DNA of 26,752 bases from an uncultured Leucobacter sp. (lineage in GTDB: Bacteria > Actinomycetota > Actinomycetes > Actinomycetales > Microbacteriaceae), in contig CALMSE010000018.1 of the NCBI GenBank assembly GCA_937872275.1, positions 1 to 26,752 of the forward strand, written 5' to 3'. The position numbers and the translations under genes are program-made. Of this stretch, positions 7,668-14,880 are shown piece by piece; position 1 is the first letter of the stretch; every line of letters starts with the position of its first letter. Below the pieces are notes generated by a model. It saw only the letters and a program-made list of their open reading frames with translations, was not told the origin of the DNA and did not search any database.

Positions 7668-8978
7668 ATGATCGCGAAGAATCCCCGGCACATGGTGCTC
7701 ACCACCTTCATGCTGCCCGCTGGGTATCACAAGGACAGCTGGCGGATGCCCGGCAGCCGGGTCGAAGAGGTGCCGAACCTCGATTTCGTGCTCGATCTCA
7801 CGCTCATGGCCGAGCGCGCCAAGCTCGACGCGGTCTTCTTCGGCGATATCGCCCACGGCAACACGGTGCTGCGCGGCGATATCAAGATGAACGGCTTCTT
7901 CGAACCGATGACCACGCTGGCCGCCCTCGCCGCCCGCACGAGCAACATCGGCCTCATCGGCACGGTCTCGACCTCTTTCGAGAACCCCTATACCGTCGCC
8001 CGCCAGATCGCCGGTATCGATCACATGTCAGGCGGTCGTGCCGGCTGGAACCTGGTGACCTCCTCCGACGGATACCAGAATTTCGGGAAGTCCATGCCCG
8101 ATCCCGAGGAGCGCTATCGCCGCGCGCTCGAGTTCGCGGGTATCGTGCGGGCCCTCTGGGATTCATGGGGTGACGACGCCGTCATCGTGGACCGGGAGAC
8201 GGGCGCGTACGCCGACCTCTCGAAGATCCACCGCATCGATCACGAGGGCGAGTTCTATCGGGTCGAGGGTCCGATGCCCGGGCCTCGCTCCCCGCAGGGT
8301 CAGCCCATCATCGTGGTCGCGAGCTCCTCCGACGCGGGTCTGCCCCTCGTGGGCCGTCACGCCGATGGGGTGTACACCGTGCAGCCGCTCAAGCCCGGCT
8401 CTCTCGCTGCCTACGAGCGTGTGAAGAGGGCGGTGGCCGATGTGGGCCGCGACCCGGCCCACACGAAGGTGCTGCCGGGCATCCTGCCGATCATCGGGGA
8501 CACCCAGAAGGAAGCCGATGAGCTGGCGGCGGAGCTCGCGAGCTACGTGAACCTCGAATTCGGTCGCCAGCAGGTCGGTGCCGACCTCAGGCTCGACCTC
8601 TCCGAACTCGACTACGACGAGACGATTCCCGCGGAATGGTTCTCCGATGACCCGAGACTCGGCAGCCGCTACGCCGTCTACAAGCGCAAGAGCGTGGATC
8701 AGGGCATGACCCTGCGGGAACTCATCGTCGACCTGGCTCGCTCCACCGGTCACCAGTGGGTCGCGGGCACCGCCGACAGGATCGCCGACATCATGGTCGA
8801 CTGGTTCGATGACGGCGCCTGCGACGGCTTCAACCTGAACTCCCCCTTCAATCCCGGCGGTTTCCGGCTCATCTGCGACAAGCTCGTGCCCGAGCTCCAG
8901 AACCGCGGCTACTTCCGCGAGGAGTACGAAGGCACGACGCTGCGAGACAACCTCGGTCTGCCGCACCCCGCGGCCTGA
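7668..8978 (+). CDS. FMNH2-dependent monooxygenase, NtaA/SnaA/DszA family
   Basis: The 436-residue protein is a bacterial luciferase-like TIM-barrel enzyme of the NtaA/SnaA/DszA branch, shown by VSTSFENPYTVARQIAG followed by DHMSGGRAGWNLVTS (about 100-132), QPIIVVASSS and the C-terminal NLNSPFNPGGF. Family members use FMNH2 from a separate reductase plus O2 to cleave C-N or C-S bonds or hydroxylate (nitrilotriacetate, dibenzothiophene sulfone, pristinamycin). No flavin reductase gene is visible in this window, so it must be supplied elsewhere. Position directly after an SsuABC-like importer mirrors sulfonate and aminopolycarboxylate operons. The substrate is unknown. The start at 7668 has AGAGAGG about 11 bases upstream. 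Confidence 0.9.
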   Translation: MIAKNPRHMVLTTFMLPAGYHKDSWRMPGSRVEEVPNLDFVLDLTLMAERAKLDAVFFGDIAHGNTVLRGDIKMNGFFEPMTTLAALAARTSNIGLIGTVSTSFENPYTVARQIAGIDHMSGGRAGWNLVTSSDGYQNFGKSMPDPEERYRRALEFAGIVRALWDSWGDDAVIVDRETGAYADLSKIHRIDHEGEFYRVEGPMPGPRSPQGQPIIVVASSSDAGLPLVGRHADGVYTVQPLKPGSLAAYERVKRAVADVGRDPAHTKVLPGILPIIGDTQKEADELAAELASYVNLEFGRQQVGADLRLDLSELDYDETIPAEWFSDDPRLGSRYAVYKRKSVDQGMTLRELIVDLARSTGHQWVAGTADRIADIMVDWFDDGACDGFNLNSPFNPGGFRLICDKLVPELQNRGYFREEYEGTTLRDNLGLPHPAA

Positions 8979-9039
8979 TCTTCCGCGAGCGAGCCGCGCC
9001 CGCCGAGCGATGCACGGTTCTCACCGATCTTCAACGAAC

Positions 9040-9044
9040 AGGAG
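9040..9044 (+). promoter_or_regulatory. Ribosome binding site deciding the start of the VAO-type oxidase
   Basis: AGGAG is 7 bases before the ATG at 9052. An in-frame ATG at 9010 has no such site and would add 14 residues without family similarity. Confidence 0.65.
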
Positions 9045-9051
9045 CAGGCGA

Positions 9052-10629
9052 ATGACCGCCATCGACCCCCGCACCGAATTCCTCGACCGCGCTGAAGGGA
9101 TCGTCGGCGCCGAGAACGTGGTGCGCCCCGGCGTCCCGGAGGGCTATCGCGATCCCTTTCCGCTGCATACCGGGCGCACCCCCTGGCCGGGGGTGCGCCC
9201 GGGCGGCGTAGAGGAGGTGCAGGACCTCCTGCGGCTCGCGAACGAGACCGGCACGCCGCTGTGGGTGTTCTCGCGCGGCAAGAACCTCGGCTACGGCGGC
9301 CCCGAGCCCCGCGACGTCGACCAGGTCGCCCTCGATCTGAGCCGTATGAAGAAGATCCACGAGGTCAACGCCGAGCTCGGCTACGCCATCGTCGAACCGG
9401 GCGTCACCTTCTTCGACCTCTTCGAGTACATCCAGGAGCGCAAGCTCCCGCTGTTCACCTCCGTGCCGGCGCTCGGCTGGGGCTCGGTGCTCGGCAACGC
9501 CCTCGACCGCGGCTACGGCATGTCGCCCTACGGCGATCACGTGCAGCAGCTCTGCGGCATGGAGGTCGTGCTGCCCGACGGCGATCTGCTGCGCACGGGC
9601 ATGTGGGCGATCCCCGACAGCCCGCTCGGTCCCGTGTTCAAGGGCGGCTTCGGCCCGAACGTCGACATGCTCTTCACCCAGTCGAACCTGGGAGTGGTGG
9701 TGCGCGGCGCGATCTGGCTGATGCCCTGGCCCGAGGCCTACGCCGTCGGCGAGATCACGGTCGAGAACGAGGCGGATCTGCCGAAGCTCGTCGACCGCAT
9801 CGCGGAGCTGCGCCGCCGCGAGATCTTCCAGAACAACTGCCTCGTGGGCAACGTGGTGCGGGCCGGAACCATGCAGGGCTCGCGCAAGAAGTGGTACGAC
9901 GGTGAGGGCTCGATCCCCGAGGACGTCATCGAGGAGATGCGCCAGAAGATGGGCATCGGGCAGTGGAACGCGCGCTTCGCCCTCTACGGCGATGCGGCCA
10001 TGATCCGCGAGCGCGAGCGGATCATCCGCGAGGCCTTCGACCTGCCCGGCTTCGAGGTGAAGCTCAGCCTCTACGAGGGCAAGGACGGCGCCCCCGTGAG
10101 CTACGACGACATCGAGCCCCACAACATCACCACGATGGCGGGCATGCCGACGCTCGCGGGTCTCGAGAGCATCAAGTGGTACGCGGAGGACGGCGGGCAC
10201 ATCGACATCGCTCCGCTCCTGCCCGCGCGCGGCGAGGAGGTCTACGACTTCTACCGGGAGGCGAAGCGCCTCTATACCGAGGCCGGCTTCGACATCTACG
10301 TGGGGTACCACGTGTACGCGCGGCACCTTGTGCACGTCACCATGATCTTCTTCGAGAACGGCAACGAGGAGCAGCTGGCCCGCGCCCGCGAGCTCTACGA
10401 GCAGGTGCGCAGGGAGGCGGCCAGCCGGGGGTACTCGCCCTATCGCGGGCACGTCGACAACATGGATGACATCGCCAGGGTGTTCTCCTACAACGACCAC
10501 GCCATCCTGCGCTTCCAGGAGCGGCTGAAGGACGAGCTCGATCCTGCCGGCATTCTCGCCCCCGGCAAGCAGGGCGTGTGGCCGGAGCGCTTCCGCGACG
10601 CCTCGCTCGGTCGTGGCAGCAAGTCCTAG
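9052..10629 (+). CDS. FAD-linked oxidase/dehydrogenase, vanillyl-alcohol oxidase / eugenol oxidase / 4-cresol dehydrogenase family
   Basis: A 525-residue flavoenzyme matching the length of eugenol oxidase (about 526). The FAD domain shows GVEEVQDLLRLANETGTPL and SRGKNLGYGG, then LGWGSVLGNALDRGYGMSPYGDH. Compared from memory with Rhodococcus eugenol oxidase, Tyr81, the flavin-anchoring His383 (GGHIDIAP) and the Tyr464-Arg465 pair that binds the phenolate are conserved, while the Asp beside flavin N5 (Asp151 in that enzyme) is Ala140 here (VPALGWG). Family members oxidise or hydroxylate the benzylic carbon of para-substituted phenols. As the sixth gene of the importer operon it may act on the imported compound or on the product of the monooxygenase (inference). 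Oxidase versus dehydrogenase cannot be decided; no cytochrome subunit gene is adjacent. Confidence 0.88.
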   Translation: MTAIDPRTEFLDRAEGIVGAENVVRPGVPEGYRDPFPLHTGRTPWPGVRPGGVEEVQDLLRLANETGTPLWVFSRGKNLGYGGPEPRDVDQVALDLSRMKKIHEVNAELGYAIVEPGVTFFDLFEYIQERKLPLFTSVPALGWGSVLGNALDRGYGMSPYGDHVQQLCGMEVVLPDGDLLRTGMWAIPDSPLGPVFKGGFGPNVDMLFTQSNLGVVVRGAIWLMPWPEAYAVGEITVENEADLPKLVDRIAELRRREIFQNNCLVGNVVRAGTMQGSRKKWYDGEGSIPEDVIEEMRQKMGIGQWNARFALYGDAAMIRERERIIREAFDLPGFEVKLSLYEGKDGAPVSYDDIEPHNITTMAGMPTLAGLESIKWYAEDGGHIDIAPLLPARGEEVYDFYREAKRLYTEAGFDIYVGYHVYARHLVHVTMIFFENGNEEQLARARELYEQVRREAASRGYSPYRGHVDNMDDIARVFSYNDHAILRFQERLKDELDPAGILAPGKQGVWPERFRDASLGRGSKS

Positions 10630-10640
10630 CGCGATGCGTG

Positions 10641-10679
10641 GAGCGCCCTGGGCACCCCCGGTTCGGGGCCCGGGCGCTC
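10641..10679. terminator. Bidirectional hairpin terminator between oxidase and marR
   Basis: GAGCGCCC (10641-10648) pairs with GGGCGCTC (10672-10679), continued inward by GGG/CCC after a one-base bulge and capped by CCCCG-GTT-CGGGG. It lies between two converging stops (10629 and 10678), overlapping the marR stop codon. Confidence 0.7.
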
Positions 10680-11241
10680 AGCGCTGGTCTCGGTCGGCCG
10701 CGTCCGCCGCGGTGCCGAGCGATTCGAGCTGCTCCAGCAGCAGCGGCTCATTCGCCAGCAGTCGATAGAGCAGCTGCACCAGCAGGGTGCGCTCCTCCTC
10801 GCTGAAGCCCGAGAGGATCAGTTCCTGGCGCTCGAAGGCGAAGGGGATCAGCTCGTGGTAGACCTGCTCCCCGGCCGGTGTGAGGAAGAGATAGCGGGAG
10901 CGCTTGCCGACGTGCACCCAGCTCACCCAGCCCTTGTCGATCAGCAGCGCGATGCTGCGGGAGAGCGCGGCCTTGTCGAGGTCGAGGGGACCGGCGAGTT
11001 CGGTGGCGCGCACGCCGGGTTGCACGGCGATCGCCGCCAGCGTGCGCCAGTCGTTCACCCCGAAGCCGTGCGTCGCCTGCACCGCCTTCGAACCGGTCGT
11101 GGAGATCATGTTCGCCGCCGCGCGGATGAGCATCGGGACGTGCTCGTGGGAGATCGACAGGGGTGAGAGCCGCCGGGTGACGAGACCCTCGGCCTCGGCG
11201 ACGACCAGCGCCTCCTCGGGGATCGAACCCGTGGCGCTCAC
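10678..11241 (-). CDS. MarR-family transcriptional regulator
   Basis: The 187-residue protein has the MarR winged-helix layout: dimer helices at both ends, a helix-turn-helix around 62-106 (DWRTLAAIAV...GVRATELAGPLDLDKAALSRSIALLIDKGW) and a wing VGKRSRYLFLTPAG at about 111-124. MarR proteins are usually phenolic- or aromatic-responsive repressors of nearby catabolic or efflux genes. The GTG start at 11241 overlaps the reductase stop (GTGA), with GGAGG upstream, so it is the last gene of the flavodoxin-P450-reductase operon. It probably autoregulates through the two palindromes at 14646-14687 (inference). The family call is firm; the ligand is unknown. Confidence 0.88.
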   Translation of the reverse strand: MSATGSIPEEALVVAEAEGLVTRRLSPLSISHEHVPMLIRAAANMISTTGSKAVQATHGFGVNDWRTLAAIAVQPGVRATELAGPLDLDKAALSRSIALLIDKGWVSWVHVGKRSRYLFLTPAGEQVYHELIPFAFERQELILSGFSEEERTLLVQLLYRLLANEPLLLEQLESLGTAADAADRDQR

Positions 11242-12908
11242 GCCTCCGCCTCCGCGAGGGAGAGCGTGAGCGGGGCGAACTCGGTGCCCGGAGGGTAGAC
11301 GAAGTTGAACAGCGGTTCCGCCTCCGGGGCGAGCCGGGTGCTGAAGCGCCGGGCGCCGTCCCGCCGCGCGGTCTCCTGCAATTCGACCAGCCTCAACCTC
11401 TCACCCTCTTTCCCCAGGGGATCCGCGATCCACAGTGCACCGTCTTCGATACGCACTGTATCCAGGTTCAGGGTGAGTGCGCCATCGTGGGCGCGCAGCC
11501 TGACGCCTCCCGCGGCGCTGAACACGCCCTCCCGCTCCGAGCCGATGATGCGCACGCCCGATGCCTCGGAGTAGCCGGCCGCTCCGCACGTGGTGACGGT
11601 GAAGTCGTCGAGCCGCCGCAGGTAGTCGAGGAACGGCGGGTGCACCGGCCAGGTCAGTGCCACGGCGCCGGAGGTGGTGCCGGGACCCGTCGTCTCGGCG
11701 CCGGGGGCGCCCGGATGCCGCCCGGCTCGGAGGTCGGCGGCGATGACGCGCGCGAGTTCTCGCGAGTCGCTGCGCTGGGTCGCGATGGTGCCGCGGGGGC
11801 CGCGGCGCAGCCAGCCCGCGACGTAGAGCCCCGGCACGACGCGCCCGGTCTCCGCGGGCTCGTCGCCGGGGAAGGGCCCGAGCTCGCCTGGGGTGCGCGC
11901 GAAGCCGATGGCGGTGACGACGGTGTCGGCCTCGAGCGGGATGCCCACCGCCTGATCCGACGCGGCTCGCGGGACGATCTCCAGGGCGCGCACGCTCGAA
12001 TCGCCGACGATGCGCGCCGGCCGATACCCGAACCACCACTCGATGCTCAGCCGGTGCTTCGCCCGGTCGTGCTGCGTCTCGCACATCGCGCGCAGCAGCG
12101 CCGACCGCTCGCCCTCGGGGCCGTCGGCCTCGGCGCCGAGGTGCAGCCGGTGCGCGATGCCGTCGATCGCCGCGATCTCGCGCAGCATCGCGAGGTCGGC
12201 CCTGGCGTCGTCGGGCAGCGATCGGCTGAGCACATGGACGGTGCGCAGGCCCTCGGTGAACGCGGCGCGCGCCGCCTCGTCGATCCCGCTGTCCGCGAGC
12301 TCCGAGGCGGGCTTCGCGAGGAGGCGGATCGCGTCCATGGCCACGTTGCCGGCGCCGACGACCACCGAGACCGGGCCGAGGGGTCGCGGATCCACCCGCA
12401 GCTCGGGATGCCCGTTCAGGGTGCGCAGCAGGAGACCGGCCCCGATCACGCCGTCGAGGCCCGCTCCATCGAGGTCGAGGGGGAGGTCGTCGGGCAGGCC
12501 GATCGCGAGCACGACCGCATCGAAGCCGGCCCGCAACTCGGCGAGCGGAACCCCGGAGGGCCCGCCCACCTCCACTCCGCAGTGGAGGACGACCCCGTCG
12601 CGCTCGAAGAGCCGGTCGAACTGGCGGGCGACCGCGCGGGTGCCCGCGTGATCGGCGGCCACGCCGTAGCGGGCGAGGCCGTACGGGTCGGGCAGCTCCT
12701 CGAAGACCTCGAGGACGGCGCGCGGCCCCAGTTCGCGGCGGAGCGCCTGGGCGGTGTAGCAGCCGCTCGGCCCCGAGCCGACGATGGCGATGCGCGGTGA
12801 TCCACTCGCCCGCTCGGCTGCGCCTGGGCTCGCTCCCGGGTCGGCCGCCACGGGGCCGGAAGCTGCCGCGGCGCCCGTTGCCGCGGACGCGGCGCTGCTC
12901 ACCTCCAT
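11238..12908 (-). CDS. Adrenodoxin/ferredoxin-NADP+ reductase (FprA/XplB-like) with extra C-terminal region
   Basis: A 556-residue flavoprotein. After an Ala/Gly-rich N-terminus of about 37 residues, it has the FAD motif VGSGPSG (43-49), DPYGLARYGVAADH, the NADP motif VVGAGNVAMD (183-192), SIEWWFGYRP and the second FAD site AGWLRRGPRGTIAT (364-377), the adrenodoxin-reductase-family order. FprA of mycobacteria is about 456 residues; here residues about 421-556 form an added, apparently beta-rich region that I do not recognise. It should pass NADPH electrons to the flavodoxin and then the P450 encoded just upstream. The start overlaps the P450 end by 10 bases with no clear ribosome site, so a later start (for example the GTG at codon 20) is possible. 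Confidence 0.88.
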   Translation of the reverse strand: MEVSSAASAATGAAAASGPVAADPGASPGAAERASGSPRIAIVGSGPSGCYTAQALRRELGPRAVLEVFEELPDPYGLARYGVAADHAGTRAVARQFDRLFERDGVVLHCGVEVGGPSGVPLAELRAGFDAVVLAIGLPDDLPLDLDGAGLDGVIGAGLLLRTLNGHPELRVDPRPLGPVSVVVGAGNVAMDAIRLLAKPASELADSGIDEAARAAFTEGLRTVHVLSRSLPDDARADLAMLREIAAIDGIAHRLHLGAEADGPEGERSALLRAMCETQHDRAKHRLSIEWWFGYRPARIVGDSSVRALEIVPRAASDQAVGIPLEADTVVTAIGFARTPGELGPFPGDEPAETGRVVPGLYVAGWLRRGPRGTIATQRSDSRELARVIAADLRAGRHPGAPGAETTGPGTTSGAVALTWPVHPPFLDYLRRLDDFTVTTCGAAGYSEASGVRIIGSEREGVFSAAGGVRLRAHDGALTLNLDTVRIEDGALWIADPLGKEGERLRLVELQETARRDGARRFSTRLAPEAEPLFNFVYPPGTEFAPLTLSLAEAEA

Positions 12909-14128
12909 GCCGCGGGCGCGCTCGACACCACGTTCAAGAACACGTTGGCCGCGCGCTGCGGCTCAGCGGTGAGTTCGAGCCGCAGCCCGCGCTTCGCGAA
13001 CTCGCTCAGCATCACCCGGCTCTCGAGCCGCGCCAGCTGGTTGCCCAGGCACAGGTGCGGGCCGCCCGCGCCGAAGGCGGTGTGCCGGGGGCGCCGCGCG
13101 AAGTCGACCTCGTAGGGGCGTTCGAAGGCGGCCGGGTCGTAGTTGGCAGCCGCGAACCAGGTGATCAGGTAGTCGCCACGCTCGATGGCCTGACCGCCGA
13201 TCTCGGTGTCTTCGGTGGCGGTGCGGGCCATGTGCGAGATGGGCGCGTTCACGCGCAGCAGCTCTTCGATGACGGCCGCCCACTGCTGATCGGGCGCCTC
13301 GCGCAGGGGTGCGAGCAGCTCGGGCCGGCGCGTGAAGAGGACGAGGCTGTGCGTGAGCAGCGAGTGCGTGGTCTCGAAGCCGGCGCTGAGCAGGGCCAGG
13401 AAGATGTTGGCGAACTCGGTCTCGGTGATGGGCTCGCCCGCGGCTTCGGCCCGGGTCAGCTCCGTCGTCATGTCGTCCGCGGGCTCTGCCAGGCGCAGCT
13501 CGCGCATCCTCAGCGCGTAGGTGAGGATCTCCTCGCGGGCGGCCAGCGCGCCCGCGGGACCGATCTTCGGGTTCGAGGAGGAGAAGGTGCGGTTGCTGGT
13601 CTCGATCACCCATTCCCGGTCTTCGAGGGGAACCCCGAGGAGCCCCGTGATCACCCGCGACGGCAGCTGCTCGGAGATGTCGTGCACGATGTCGAGTTCG
13701 CGCTTCTCCTGCGCGGCGTCGAGCACGCCCGCGACCACGTCCTCGATCCACCCGCGCATGGTGCGCATGACCGAGGGGGAGAAGGCCCGGCTCGCGTAGC
13801 CCCGCAGCCGGGTGTGCAGAGGCGGATCCGAGAAGGCCATGTCTTCGATCGGGCCGGTGGTGCGCTCCCAGCGGGCGCGCACGTTCGGAAACACCGTGCC
13901 GCTCGCCGAGCTGAAGCGGCGCACGTCTCGGCTGACCTCCTGGATGTCGGCGATGCGGGTGAGCGACCAGACGTTCTGCCCGTCGATGCGGCCGTGGGAG
14001 TAGACGGGGGCCTCGTCGCGCATGCGGTCGAAGAGGCGGTGCGGCACGCCCTGGACGTGGGTGGTCGGATCGAGCACGGCGTCGAACGGGCGAGCGCTCA
14101 CGGTGCTCCGGGCGGCTGCGGCGGTCAT
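12899..14128 (-). CDS. Cytochrome P450 (flavodoxin-linked operon)
   Basis: The 409-residue soluble P450 has DPPLHTRLR (101-109), the I-helix oxygen-activation motif AGFETT (249-254), ExxR (Glu289-Arg292) and the haem loop FGAGGPHLCLG with the thiolate Cys360. AGFETT has Glu where many bacterial P450s have Asp. The ATG at 14128 overlaps the flavodoxin stop (ATGA), with AGGAG at 14136-14140 on the minus strand. Flavodoxin and an FprA-type reductase directly flank it, so the three should form a complete NADPH-driven monooxygenase, comparable to the flavodoxin-linked P450cin and XplA/XplB systems. Substrate is unknown; a dealkylation or hydroxylation of an aromatic compound would fit the neighbourhood. 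Confidence 0.92.
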   Translation of the reverse strand: MTAAAARSTVSARPFDAVLDPTTHVQGVPHRLFDRMRDEAPVYSHGRIDGQNVWSLTRIADIQEVSRDVRRFSSASGTVFPNVRARWERTTGPIEDMAFSDPPLHTRLRGYASRAFSPSVMRTMRGWIEDVVAGVLDAAQEKRELDIVHDISEQLPSRVITGLLGVPLEDREWVIETSNRTFSSSNPKIGPAGALAAREEILTYALRMRELRLAEPADDMTTELTRAEAAGEPITETEFANIFLALLSAGFETTHSLLTHSLVLFTRRPELLAPLREAPDQQWAAVIEELLRVNAPISHMARTATEDTEIGGQAIERGDYLITWFAAANYDPAAFERPYEVDFARRPRHTAFGAGGPHLCLGNQLARLESRVMLSEFAKRGLRLELTAEPQRAANVFLNVVSSAPAAWR

Positions 14129-14622
14129 GCGGGAGCTCCTGCGGTCTCGATGTTCGCGGTGATGCCGGCGAGCGCCTCGGCGGCCCAGGCGATGGCGGTC
14201 TCGCCCACCTCGTCCCAGCCGCTGGCGTCGTGGCGGCCGATCTCGCCGACGCGGCGGGCTCCCGCGGCCTGCAGCGCCTCGTCGAGGTGCTCCGCCCCGC
14301 GGCTGTAGGTCTCCGCATAGCTGCGATCGCCGAGCCCCATCAGCAGGTATCGCAGACCGGAGAGCGGCGCCTCGCCTGCAGCGGACCTCAGGCGCTCCGC
14401 GAAGGCGCGGCCGCCGCGGGGCAGCTCGCCTTCGCCGTACGTGGAGCAGAGGATGATGGTCAGAGCTGCGCGGTCGATGTCCTCGGGCGCGAGGTCGTGC
14501 AGGTCGCTCACGTGCCCCGAGTCCACCCCGAGTTCGGCGGCGAGGTCTTCTGCGGCCATCTCGGCGTTGCCGGACTCGGTGCCGAACCAGATGCGCAGAT
14601 TGCGGATCGAACTCTCGTCCAT
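14125..14622 (-). CDS. Flavodoxin, probable redox partner of the adjacent P450
   Basis: A 165-residue flavodoxin-fold protein. The FMN phosphate loop is GTESGN (14-19), followed by the isoalloxazine-contacting segments CSTYGEGELP (59-68) and GLGDRSY (96-102), close to the FMN domains of sulfite reductase and P450 reductase. The ATG at 14622 is chosen because AGGAG lies 6 bases before it (14628-14632); an upstream frame extension to 14667 would run through the palindromic operator. It is the first gene of the operon and overlaps the P450 start by four bases. It should shuttle single electrons from the FprA-like reductase to the P450; no ferredoxin gene is present in the cluster. Confidence 0.92.
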   Translation of the reverse strand: MDESSIRNLRIWFGTESGNAEMAAEDLAAELGVDSGHVSDLHDLAPEDIDRAALTIILCSTYGEGELPRGGRAFAERLRSAAGEAPLSGLRYLLMGLGDRSYAETYSRGAEHLDEALQAAGARRVGEIGRHDASGWDEVGETAIAWAAEALAGITANIETAGAPA

Positions 14623-14645
14623 TGCTTCTCCTGTGAAGTCTTGAA

Positions 14646-14687
14646 GTTGATGAGTCAACCGTAGCAAAAGTAAGTTGATCTATCAAC
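14646..14687 (-). promoter_or_regulatory. Promoter with two MarR-type palindromes for the flavodoxin-P450 operon
   Basis: Two 14-bp inverted repeats share GTTGA arms: GTTGA-TGAG-TCAAC (14646-14659) and GTTGAT-CT-ATCAAC (14674-14687), centres 28 bases apart. On the minus strand, TTGATA (14681-14686) lies 17 bases before TACGGT (14658-14663), so the palindromes cover candidate -35 and -10 boxes about 35-65 bases upstream of the flavodoxin ATG. This geometry fits repression by the MarR protein encoded at the end of the operon. Confidence 0.65.
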
Positions 14688-14770
14688 ATAAAAGTGCTTC
14701 GCTCGTGGTTGCGGACGAGGCGAGTCGCAGGATGCTGCTCGCGCGACTGAGGTTCTGGGAGACGACGCCG

Positions 14771-14831
14771 CGCCCTCCGCGCAGAACGACGGGAGGGCGG
14801 GGGCGAGGGCCATATGCAGAACGAGGGGAGG
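14771..14831 (-). terminator. Possible terminator hairpin and short direct repeat downstream of an aldehyde dehydrogenase gene
   Basis: CGCCCTCC (14771-14778) can pair with GGAGGGCG (14792-14799) across a 13-base loop, downstream of the stop at 14881 on the minus strand. The segment also holds a 16-base direct repeat with one mismatch: GCAGAACGACGGGAGG (14781-14796) and GCAGAACGAGGGGAGG (14816-14831). A terminator role is tentative because the loop is long and no T tract follows. Confidence 0.3.
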
Positions 14832-14880
14832 CCGGAACGACGGAGCCCTGCCCGGCCCTCGAACCGTCCCGGACCCCTGT

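Noticed and set aside
12797..14308. Long plus-strand open frame opposite the P450 and reductase genes
   Set aside because: It is rich in Arg, Ala, Gly and His with no recognisable motif, as expected of an antisense frame in high-GC DNA; the minus-strand genes there have full catalytic motifs.
14623..14667. Longer start for the flavodoxin
   Set aside because: The frame would run through the palindromic promoter; the ATG at 14622 has AGGAG and begins at the first flavodoxin strand.
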